Source: an uncultured Bacteroidota bacterium
Lineage (GTDB): Bacteria > Bacteroidota > Bacteroidia > Chitinophagales > Saprospiraceae
Assembly (NCBI GenBank): GCA_937861115.1
Contig: CALMBD010000247.1
Span: 1 to 43,948, forward strand
Length of the DNA: 43,948 nt
Direction: 5' to 3'
Shown here: positions 17,750 to 24,961 of the stretch, one piece after another
How positions within the stretch are numbered: the first letter of the stretch is position 1
Layout: each line of letters starts with the position of its first letter
The notes under the pieces: model-generated
Databases searched by the model: none
What the model saw: the letters and a program-made list of their open reading frames with translations, nothing else
Told to the model about the DNA's origin: nothing
Program-made: the position numbers and the translations under genes

Positions 17750-18205
17750 CTATGATTGCGCTCTCCAGGCGTCAATACTCCATTTGCCCCCGCCACCCGA
17801 AAGAAACAGTATTCCGAGCAGCACAAACATGAAGGGATGCTGGTCTTCGTACCATACCTTCCCGTGTCCCATGCCAAATGCTACCGTCAGCATGGCCAGG
17901 ATAACGGGAATGACCGCGAAGCGGGTAGCGAAACCGGTCATCAGGCAGGCGCCGCCTGCAAACTCGGCGCTTTTGCCCAGATAAGCCATAAAAGCCGGTG
18001 CAGGGAATTGCAGTTCGGTCAGCCATTTGGCGTAGTCGGCCATGAGCGCCGGATCGAAAACCTCCCAGCCGTGGTACAGCACAAAAAAGCCGGTGACCAT
18101 GCGCAGCAGCGCGTACACCGTTTCAAAGTTTTTCAGGGGGCGGGCAGAGAACCAGGTATTCATGAGGGCGAATATATGCCGGAGTTCCCGAAAAAGGGAA
18201 TGCAT
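17750..18205 (-). CDS. DoxX family membrane protein
   Basis: A 151-residue protein with four hydrophobic helices: LLRMVTGFFVLYHGWEVF, then MAYLGKSAEFAGGACLMTGF, VIPVILAMLTVAFGMG and FMFVLLGILFLSGGGGKWSID. The GWEVF and late GGGGKWSID features are typical of DoxX/DoxD-like proteins, whose function in most bacteria is not settled (a quinone- or redox-linked role is suggested for some). The start could instead be the internal ATG at 18161-18163 (MNTWFSARP), which gives a more usual N-terminus. Palindromic repeats flank it on both sides. Confidence 0.83.
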   Translation of the reverse strand: MHSLFRELRHIFALMNTWFSARPLKNFETVYALLRMVTGFFVLYHGWEVFDPALMADYAKWLTELQFPAPAFMAYLGKSAEFAGGACLMTGFATRFAVIPVILAMLTVAFGMGHGKVWYEDQHPFMFVLLGILFLSGGGGKWSIDAWRAQS

Positions 18206-18214
18206 GTAGAAGTG

Positions 18215-18250
18215 CGAACGAGGCGTAGCGCAGCCTCGTTCGAGCAGGGG
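18215..18250. repeat. CGAGGC palindromic repeat, copy D
   Basis: CGAACGAGGC, an 8-nt loop, then GCCTCGTTCG give a perfect 10-bp stem, the strongest of the six copies, followed by the shared GAGCAGGGG tail. It sits directly upstream of the DoxX start. Confidence 0.75.
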
Positions 18251-18375
18251 AGTGAAACATAACTCTCAGGTCAAGTCTCGTTTATTACAAATTAAAGGTT
18301 GCGTTGAAATAGAACTTCCGTGAAAACCAACGGCTCACTTCGAGGTGTTTTCACTCAAGACTTCGAGGCCGCTTT

Positions 18376-18417
18376 CCCGGCACAACGCGGTGCGTGCAAC
18401 AGCCGTGTTGTGCCGGG
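18376..18417. repeat. Hairpin downstream of the metallopeptidase segment
   Basis: CCCGGCACAACGCGG (18376-18390) pairs with CCGTGTTGTGCCGGG (18403-18417) with one mismatch and a 12-nt loop. It begins 14 nt past the stop of the minus-strand gene ending at 18431, but no T-run follows, so it is at best an RNA-stabilising or terminator-like hairpin. Confidence 0.5.
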
Positions 18418-18430
18418 CGCTTGGCAGAAA

Positions 18431-19537
18431 TTATTTCTTGGCAGGTTTATACATATCACACGAGAAGGTCCTGCTGGAACTGAATATCTCGCTGACCAGC
18501 TTCTGCGCGCTATCGCTCAACTTGCTGCCGGGAGCCCCGAACCAGTTCTGGATGCTCCAGGGAAACTGCTCGACAGCAGGATTAGCCTTGCTATCTGTAT
18601 ATGTGCTCATTATCCGGGATCTCAGATCATACTTGTAGTCGATGGCGTGACCGAATTCATGGATCACCTGGTCGAACGTCCGCTCGGTGTCGTCCCTATT
18701 GGCGCGTTTCCCGGCAGCGAAAGCGGCATTGCGCGTTTGTACGCCCTTTTTGCAGATCATTTGTTCGCTGATCCATAGATAATCAGGGGTTGTCCCTCCC
18801 CTTAATTCGTCACCCTCGTTACCACCCTTGTCATCCAGCCACATGGTACCTATCGGTTTAAGTTTGACCAACTCCGACCAGGGCTCTCCGTTCGTCAGGT
18901 AGATGATGTAACCATCGAATTTATTCTTCGGATACTTTGAGGAGAAGCGCTTGGTCATTTCGGTATAGATGTATTCCACAGCATCCATGGCAGACTTGCT
19001 GACCGCTCTTGAGCCCATGATCTTGATCTTGGGGCTTTCGAGCATTTGGCAGTAGGCCCAACCGTCGTCCGGCAAACACTCGATGCTGTTCAGCAGGTCG
19101 ATGGCCTTTTTGGCGCCGGCAATACTGCTTTCGATTCTTTTTGGCGCTTCGACGCAGTTGAACTGACTGAGGTGGGCGCCAGGGCAGTATCCGTTGATAT
19201 TCCCGCCCTGTAAGGTGATGCCAACCCTGCCCGTGAAGTAATTCTCCCATTCTTTGACTCCGCTTGTGACGATTGCCTGTTCGACATCGGAGAGCAAGGC
19301 TTCACCGCGGTGCGCCTTGATGAAGGCGCCGATATAGTTACAGGATGACAGGTGCTTCTGGCTGAACTCCTGGTAAACATCTTTCCAGGCGCGCCGACCG
19401 GTCGGCGCCGTTTGAGGTTTTTCCGGGTACCGGTACATGTTGGCAGAAAGTAATTGCAGGCCTGTTACGCAGGATTTACAGTCGGCGTGAAGTTGGTCGA
19501 TTTCAGTCGTAAGGTCGCCGTCGCTCGACCAAAGCAC
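18431..19537 (-). CDS. HExxH metallopeptidase segment, downstream half of a lectin-peptidase gene split by TAG
   Basis: A 368-residue open segment from a GTG at 19537. Its zinc motif is VIHEFGHAIDYKY (HExxH plus GHAID), near residue 295. The form resembles the HEFGHA motif of anthrax-lethal-factor-like (M34/ATLF) peptidases, but I cannot place the family with certainty. The frame is open for 24 codons upstream of the GTG, back to a TAG at 19610-19612. Those codons encode a bulb-lectin-like repeat (SRAQLTLNPRGALQLASSG, then VLWSSDGD), and the reading frame is the same as the secreted lectin ORF beyond the TAG. So this is most likely the C-terminal part of one exported protein, not a free-standing gene. 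On its own it would lack a signal peptide. Confidence 0.65.
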   Translation of the reverse strand: MLWSSDGDLTTEIDQLHADCKSCVTGLQLLSANMYRYPEKPQTAPTGRRAWKDVYQEFSQKHLSSCNYIGAFIKAHRGEALLSDVEQAIVTSGVKEWENYFTGRVGITLQGGNINGYCPGAHLSQFNCVEAPKRIESSIAGAKKAIDLLNSIECLPDDGWAYCQMLESPKIKIMGSRAVSKSAMDAVEYIYTEMTKRFSSKYPKNKFDGYIIYLTNGEPWSELVKLKPIGTMWLDDKGGNEGDELRGGTTPDYLWISEQMICKKGVQTRNAAFAAGKRANRDDTERTFDQVIHEFGHAIDYKYDLRSRIMSTYTDSKANPAVEQFPWSIQNWFGAPGSKLSDSAQKLVSEIFSSSRTFSCDMYKPAKK

Positions 19538-19609
19538 ACCGCTACCGCTGGAGGCCAGTTGGAGTGCCCCGCGCGGGTTCAGCGTGAGCTGGGCTCGTGA
19601 GTCAGCGTT

Positions 19610-19612
19610 CTA
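19610..19612 (-). other. In-frame TAG that splits a lectin-metallopeptidase gene
   Basis: On the minus strand the codons read W-S-A-L-T-TAG-N-A-D-S-R-A-Q-L. Both sides are bulb-lectin repeats in the same frame, so a single base change (CAG to TAG is the simplest) explains the split. It may be a pseudogene mutation, a sequencing error or a readthrough site. Confidence 0.7.
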
Positions 19613-19927
19613 GGTGAGCGCAGACCAGAGGAAATCGCCGCTGGCGGTTTTGACTACAAGATTGCCGTCGGTTTGCATCTCAATGCGACCGGCGTTGCGA
19701 TAGTTGGAAAACACCTTGTCGAGCCCCCAGACACGCTTGTTGGATGAGGTATTGACAACGAGGTTGCCGTCGGTTTGGAATAAGAGGTAATGGTCGCCTG
19801 ATTTCGAGTAGTACTTCTTGCCTTTCACCAGAGTGGTCCCGCCGGATAAAGGAAGCGCTTTCTGCGCTTGCGCCATGACAAAGCAACCCATGAAAATCAG
19901 GAACATGAAGATAGAGGAGTGTTTCAT
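19610..19927 (-). CDS. Secreted bulb-type lectin domain, upstream half of the split gene
   Basis: A 105-residue ORF with a signal peptide (MKHSSIFMFLIFMGCFVMAQAQ). It has two bulb-type (B-lectin) repeats, YLLFQTDGNLVVNTSSNKRVWG and RIEMQTDGNLVVKTASGDFLWS. Each carries the QxDGNLV core of mannose-type sugar-binding sites (in the classic QxDxNxVxY motif the Tyr is replaced here). Three repeats are needed for a full beta-prism; the third is found in frame just after the stop codon. If translation ends here the protein is an exported incomplete prism. The more likely original product is a lectin-targeted secreted metallopeptidase of about 498 residues. Confidence 0.7.
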   Translation of the reverse strand: MKHSSIFMFLIFMGCFVMAQAQKALPLSGGTTLVKGKKYYSKSGDHYLLFQTDGNLVVNTSSNKRVWGLDKVFSNYRNAGRIEMQTDGNLVVKTASGDFLWSALT

Positions 19928-20166
19928 TCTATTTTTGTTTACTATGGTTTTAACGCCTACTCTTCTCCGGATTTTCGGCTTCCTCCGATCGCCTGCAGAA
20001 AAACCTCACCGGGCGACAGGACAAAAATGCCCCCATCCCAAGTGACATTTTCCGTCAATCAGGTAGCAAAATCCGTCAAAATGAAGGTGAAAAGGGTAAA
20101 AACAGGCAGAAATGGCCGGAACCAGATGTCTCGGCTATCTGCAAGGGAAGTTCCCCGAATTGTTGT

Positions 20167-21822
20167 TTACGGGAAAAGGGCGGGTAAAATATACTCCTCC
20201 ATCATCTTGTCCACCTGCGGGTGTCCGTAAGGCCTGTTATATGCCCTGGCGGTAATCACTATTGTCAATGGGAGGTCCTTAAAAATGAAAATCTTGTTTC
20301 CGCCATTCCCCGCACAATAGGAAGTCTCATATTCTATTCCGTTTACGGTGTACGTTTTATTCCAGAACAGGTATCCGTAAAACTCGTTTTGCCTTTCCGG
20401 GATTTGAATTTGCCTTGCCAGTGATTTGTCCACCCACTCGCCCGCTATTATTTGTTGCCCTTTCCATTGACCTCTGTTCTTGTATAGTTGTCCGACCTTG
20501 GCATAATCCAGCGAAGTCATTTGTAATCCCCCTGCGGTATTGGCAACATGCTGCGGGGTATATTGCCATTGGTAGTTTTTGATATTCAACAGTCCAAACA
20601 GTTTTTTATCGGCAAAATTTTCCAAACCTCCCGGAACGGCGGCATTCAAAATGTCGCCCAAAATAATTACGCCTGCCGTGAAATAATCCCACTGTTTGCC
20701 GTTTGTTTTAAGGCTGTCCATAGGTAAATCCAGCGCAAACTTTACCCAGTTATCGGTCGGGTACATGTTTTCTTCATTGCCGGGTGAATCGCTGTTGTTA
20801 TCTGAACCGCTGAATGCCGAACTCATTTTCAACAGGTCCTTCAGTTTTACGCTATCTTTTATTGCAGTATAATTTGCAAAAGCCCTCAAATTGTAAAAAG
20901 TATTTAAGGTCTGGTTTTCACTTTCTATATGCCCGTCTTTTATGGCAATGCCCAGGAGTGCGGAGGTGAAGGATTTGCCTACCGAACGCGTGTCGTGTAA
21001 GGTATTTCTGTCTGCGCCGTTAAAATATTCCTCTATTAACAGGTTGCCGTCCTTTATGACAACAATGCTTGTAATGGCTTTGAATGAATTTTGGGCGATG
21101 CTTTTATTGAGTTCCCGGATTTTCTTTTTATCGTATTTTGATGTTGATATGTCCCAGTCACTATTGGTTGCAACAGGTTGGATTTCAATTTGATCTGCCG
21201 TTAATTTTGGCGTTTTAACGATCAGGCAGAGGTGGCCTTCAGCGATCAGTGCGCCAACTTTTGCTTCACTGTTCTCGCTGATTTTAATATAGGGCCGGAT
21301 TTCAACGGCAAATTCATGTTTGCCGTCTGTCAATGCTTTTTCACCGCCATTTGCCTTAAACCGGTCAAACAAATAAATAGACCACCAGTCTCCTCCCGCC
21401 GTGTCTGTAAATGGTACCCGAAATGTCGTCGTCGTACTTTTTCTGAGTCCGCACCCGTGGTGAATATTTTCCTTATAAATGAGTTTACGGTCGACGAAAA
21501 ACGAAAACTGGTAATTCCCTTTTAAATTCAGTTCCTGCTCGGTCAACTCGGGGGCAAGCCTGTGCATGTAATTTGTAATGGAATTATCCATAAAGACCCT
21601 GATGTTCAAATTACTTGCCGGCGTTAATTCAAACACAGTCAAAAAATCTGTTTCCCGATATTCCTCAAGGGGTATGTTTCCGGACATGAAAGTTATTCTG
21701 CCAACATTTGCCTGGTGCAACGGGTTTTTAATCCCGTCGGTTTGTACAATATCTTCGATCTGCCCATACAGCGTCGTGCAAAACAGGATACTAATGAAAA
21801 ATGGAATTGCGGTGTGTTTCAA
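20167..21822 (-). CDS. Exported serine hydrolase of the beta-lactamase / penicillin-binding fold
   Basis: A 551-residue protein with a signal peptide (IPFFISILFCTTLYGQ). Residues about 40-215 are an N-terminal beta-rich domain with no recognised motif. Residues 225-551 match the class C beta-lactamase-like family (Pfam Beta-lactamase): TRSVGKSFTSALLGIAIKDG holds the S280-x-x-K283 active site, WDYFTAGVIILGDIL is the YxN-like region, and NTAGGLQMTSLDYAKVGQLY is a typical later motif. The end (YCAGNGGNKIFIFKDLPLTIVITA) fits the family's terminal strand. It probably acts on a peptide or ester rather than a clinical beta-lactam. The gene is visibly more AT-rich than its neighbours. Confidence 0.85.
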   Translation of the reverse strand: MKHTAIPFFISILFCTTLYGQIEDIVQTDGIKNPLHQANVGRITFMSGNIPLEEYRETDFLTVFELTPASNLNIRVFMDNSITNYMHRLAPELTEQELNLKGNYQFSFFVDRKLIYKENIHHGCGLRKSTTTTFRVPFTDTAGGDWWSIYLFDRFKANGGEKALTDGKHEFAVEIRPYIKISENSEAKVGALIAEGHLCLIVKTPKLTADQIEIQPVATNSDWDISTSKYDKKKIRELNKSIAQNSFKAITSIVVIKDGNLLIEEYFNGADRNTLHDTRSVGKSFTSALLGIAIKDGHIESENQTLNTFYNLRAFANYTAIKDSVKLKDLLKMSSAFSGSDNNSDSPGNEENMYPTDNWVKFALDLPMDSLKTNGKQWDYFTAGVIILGDILNAAVPGGLENFADKKLFGLLNIKNYQWQYTPQHVANTAGGLQMTSLDYAKVGQLYKNRGQWKGQQIIAGEWVDKSLARQIQIPERQNEFYGYLFWNKTYTVNGIEYETSYCAGNGGNKIFIFKDLPLTIVITARAYNRPYGHPQVDKMMEEYILPALFP

Positions 21823-21852
21823 TTGTTTGTTTTTTAGAACGTGTTCGGTTTT

Positions 21853-24240
21853 TTACTCGCTCCGCAGCGACTTCACCGGATTCGCCAGCGCCGCCCGAAC
21901 ACTCTGGAAACCCACGGTCAGAAACGCGATACCGATGGCGACCAGGCCCGCCCCTGCAAACAGCCACCACTGCAGGTCAACGTGGTAGGCAAAGTCGGCG
22001 AGCCATCGGCTCATGCCCCAGTAGGCAATGGGCGAGGCAATGACAATCGCCAGGACGACCAGTTTGAGGAAGTCTTTGGCCAGCATGGCCGTTATGCCGG
22101 CCACGCTCGCGCCGAGCACCTTCCGGATGCCGATTTCCTTCGTCCGCTGCTCTGCCGTGAACATGGACAGCCCGAACAGCCCAAGGCAGGAGATCAGGAT
22201 GGCCAGTCCGGCGAAATACCGCGACAGTTTCGAAATCAACCGCTCCGAAACGTATTGGGCCTGGTAAGCCTCGTCCAGAAACCTGAAATTGAAGTCGAAA
22301 CCGGGATTGAATTTCTGGTAAAAACTGCCCAGCCGGTCGAGCGTCGCCTTTTCCTCGCCGGCTTTGATCCTGACCAGAATCGTCGAAGTCTCCTTTGGCG
22401 AAAAGCGAAATACCATGGGCGCTATGGGCTCGTGCAGCGAGGTAAGGTGAAAATCTTTGACCACCCCGGCGATGATTTTCGGTTCGTTCCACATGGTCAC
22501 CTTCTGTCCCACCGGATTTTTCAGGCCCATCACCCGGATCGCGGTTTCATTGAACAGCAGTTGTGATCCCTCGTCGGAGAATTCCTTTGAAAAACTGCGA
22601 CCGGCGGCCAGCGGCAAATTGAGCAGTTCTATCAATCCGAAATCCACAGCCCGGACATTGAAGTCGATCAGGTCCTTTTCCGATTTGCCGGGCCATTCGA
22701 TGCCGTATGTGCTCGAACCGCCAATGCCGGCGTTTTGCACGACCGTTTCCTGCATGGCCGATGCCTGCTCCACACCGGGGATTTGGCGAATTTCGGACAG
22801 GAACACTTCCGGATTGCTCCAGACCGTCCCCACCTTGTCGAAATACAACACGTTCGAGCGGTCGTAACCGAGGTTCCTGGACTGTACAAAGTCGAGTTGC
22901 CGGTAAATCACCCCCACGGCAAAGATCAGGATCAGCGATACCATGAACTGAAAGACCACCAGGCCGCGCCGCGCCATAAACTCGCCCGGTGAACGGTTGA
23001 CTTTTCCTTTCAGCACGGCGGCAGGCTGAAAGCGCGACAGGTAAAACGCCGGGTAACTGCCCGCCAGCAAACCCGTCAGCAGCGCCACGCCGGTGGCAAG
23101 CGCCGCCAGTTCCGGGGTAAACGAAAGGGCCATTTGCTTCCCGGTCATCGTATTGAACACCGGCAGCAGCACGATGGACATTCCGAGCGCCAGCAACATG
23201 GCAAGCGTGGACATCACAACGGCCTCGCCGAGAAATTGCGCGATCAGGTTCCCCCGCGACGAGCCGACGGCTTTTTTGATGCCGATTTCCCTGGCCCGCA
23301 CAGAGGCCTTGGCCGTCGAGAGGTTCATGAAATTGATGCAGGCGATCAACAGAATGAACAGCGCAATGATCGAGAACAGCCGGACGTAGGCAATCCGCCC
23401 GCCGGCCTGCACGCCGTCGACGTATTTTCCGTGCAAATACGCGCTCGAATACGGGCGCACAAAGCAGGTGAAAATGGTTCCGGGGTGGTAGTTTTTTACA
23501 AAACCGGCTATTTTTTCATTGAATTTGGGTGTGTCCGTGTCAGGTTTCAGCACCAGGTAGGTCTGGACGCCCTCGTTCCACCATTTCTGCCCGTTGGTCC
23601 ATATTTCCTGCAAACACATGTCGTAGGAGAGCGCAAAATCAAAAACCAGGCTGTTGTTGACGGGCAGGTTTTCAAACACGCCCGACACCTGCGACTGCCG
23701 TTGTTTGCCGAATGCCTCCCAGGTTAGCGTTTTTCCGAGTGCCGCTTCGGTCGAGCCAAAGAGGCTTTGTGCCATTTTTTCGGAAATGACAATGCCGTTC
23801 CGGTCCGAGAAAAGTTGTGCGGACTGCCCTGCCTTCAGTTTGAAACTGAACACATCGAAGAAGTTGTGCGAGGCGAAAATGCCCAGTCGCTCCACCGATT
23901 TGTCTGCAAAAGTGAAGGTCAGGTTTTGACCGTGTTTTGCCAGGTTCAATATGGATACTGCCGATTCCACTTCGGGCAGATCCTTCGCCATGCTGACGCC
24001 AAGCAAACCCTGCGTGCCGTCGTGCACGATTTTTTTCCCGCCCTCCGAACTCAGTTCCATTACCTGGAACAGTTGCGCATCCCGGGCATGAAATTTATCA
24101 AACCCGAGCTCGTCGTTGATCCACAGGTAGATCAAAAAAGTACAGGTCAGGCCGGCCGACAAACCGAGCAGGTTGATGAAAAAAGTGCCTTTGAAACGCT
24201 TGAAGTTTCTGAAGATCAGTGCAATATTGTGTTGAAACAT
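21853..24240 (-). CDS. FtsX-like ABC transporter permease (MacB type, Bacteroidota form)
   Basis: A 795-residue inner-membrane protein. The N-terminal helix (GTFFINLLGLSAGLTCTFLIYLWI) is followed by a large MacB-type periplasmic domain. A first FtsX core begins near residue 290 (FSIIALFILLIACINFMNLSTAKASVRAREIGIKKAVGSSR). A second periplasmic domain follows, then a second FtsX core (FGLSMFTAEQRTKEIGIRKVLGAS) and the end motif FQSVRAALANPVKSLRSE. Such proteins pair with a separate LolD/MacB-type ATPase to export lipids, peptides or lipoproteins; no ATPase gene is nearby. It is a paralogue of the gene at 40964-43402, sharing the same C-terminal motif. Confidence 0.9.
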   Translation of the reverse strand: MFQHNIALIFRNFKRFKGTFFINLLGLSAGLTCTFLIYLWINDELGFDKFHARDAQLFQVMELSSEGGKKIVHDGTQGLLGVSMAKDLPEVESAVSILNLAKHGQNLTFTFADKSVERLGIFASHNFFDVFSFKLKAGQSAQLFSDRNGIVISEKMAQSLFGSTEAALGKTLTWEAFGKQRQSQVSGVFENLPVNNSLVFDFALSYDMCLQEIWTNGQKWWNEGVQTYLVLKPDTDTPKFNEKIAGFVKNYHPGTIFTCFVRPYSSAYLHGKYVDGVQAGGRIAYVRLFSIIALFILLIACINFMNLSTAKASVRAREIGIKKAVGSSRGNLIAQFLGEAVVMSTLAMLLALGMSIVLLPVFNTMTGKQMALSFTPELAALATGVALLTGLLAGSYPAFYLSRFQPAAVLKGKVNRSPGEFMARRGLVVFQFMVSLILIFAVGVIYRQLDFVQSRNLGYDRSNVLYFDKVGTVWSNPEVFLSEIRQIPGVEQASAMQETVVQNAGIGGSSTYGIEWPGKSEKDLIDFNVRAVDFGLIELLNLPLAAGRSFSKEFSDEGSQLLFNETAIRVMGLKNPVGQKVTMWNEPKIIAGVVKDFHLTSLHEPIAPMVFRFSPKETSTILVRIKAGEEKATLDRLGSFYQKFNPGFDFNFRFLDEAYQAQYVSERLISKLSRYFAGLAILISCLGLFGLSMFTAEQRTKEIGIRKVLGASVAGITAMLAKDFLKLVVLAIVIASPIAYWGMSRWLADFAYHVDLQWWLFAGAGLVAIGIAFLTVGFQSVRAALANPVKSLRSE

Positions 24241-24431
24241 AGGTCGTTTTTGATCATTGCAGCAGTACGCTCATCCCGGTCAAGTTCTATCCATCTGCAT
24301 GTACGGCATACCCCGTGCCGAAATGCTAAAAAACTGACGGTCAGTGCTTTGAGAAAAATATAATCGGATAGTGCTGTTCGGTTTCGGACGGTGGGGTGTG
24401 CGGGAGCGGACGGGGGGCGAAGCGTGGTAGA

Positions 24432-24467
24432 TGGTTCAAACGAGGCAGAGCCTCGCCCGAGCGGAGT
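24432..24467. repeat. CGAGGC palindromic repeat, copy E
   Basis: GGTTCAAACGAGGC-AGA-GCCTCGCCCGAGCGGAG. It directly abuts the first codons with helicase similarity at 24466, so it marks the breakpoint of the truncated gene. Confidence 0.75.
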
Positions 24468-24762
24468 GGCTATTCTCATGACCACCGAGGCCGAACGCCC
24501 GGCCCGCGAAGCCATCGAAGCGCTGATGCAAAAAAAGATCCCCCTGCTTCCCCTGCCCGACGACCTGCCGGTCTCGGACCAACTCATCGAGGACGAGCGG
24601 TTCACCGGCCCCGAAATACAACTCAAATTACGGCCCCGGCCAACAGGGGCTTTCCACGAAAAGAAGGCTAAAAACAAAAAGGTGAACCTCGGCAACAAGG
24701 CGAAATTCCTGCGGGAAATGAAGTATAAGAAGCCGATCAAGAAAGGAGCAAAACGGAAGTAG
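24466..24762 (+). pseudogene. Orphan C-terminal tail of an RhlE-type DEAD-box RNA helicase
   Basis: The encoded 98 residues (GTG at 24466 or ATG at 24478) match the end of Bacteroidota RhlE-like helicases. VAILMTTEAERPAREAIEAL corresponds to the last helicase strand and helix, then KKIPLLPLPDDLPVSDQLIEDER, then a basic tail (GAFHEKKAKNKKVNLG, MKYKKPIKKGAKRK). The ATPase core and motifs I-V are missing, and only an opposite-strand permease and a palindromic repeat lie upstream. I read it as a relic left by rearrangement. The frame is open, so expression of a small basic RNA-binding protein cannot be excluded. Confidence 0.6.
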
Positions 24763-24763
24763 G

Positions 24764-24789
24764 GAATTGGAAATTGGAAATTGGAAATT
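24764..24789. repeat. Heptanucleotide tandem repeat GGAAATT
   Basis: GGAATT followed by three GGAAATT units directly after the stop of the helicase relic. Seven-nt units recur in the G-rich repeat at 43420-43515. Confidence 0.6.
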
Positions 24790-24795
24790 TTTTTT

Positions 24796-24874
24796 GTCAG
24801 CATCAGAATTTTCAAAATTTAGGAATTTTCAGAATTCTCCTTTTTCTGAAATTCTCTAAAATTCTGATGCTAAC
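24796..24874. repeat. Long AT-rich inverted repeat
   Basis: GTCAGCATCAGAATTT (24796-24811) pairs with AAATTCTGATGCTAAC (24859-24874) with one mismatch in 16. Inner segments (AATTT..CAG) pair further. No gene lies in 24763-24961. It could be a hairpin end signal or a small mobile-element footprint. Confidence 0.55.
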
Positions 24875-24961
24875 ACTTTTCACTTCGCGTGCGATGCTCG
24901 GCAAAAGTTGGATTCTTCCATTTCTTGTTGACGGGACGCAAACAACGGCAGGAAAATATTT

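Noticed and set aside
24762-24961. A promoter or small RNA between the helicase relic and the TIR gene
   Set aside because: Only tandem and inverted repeats were visible; no box or terminator could be defended.
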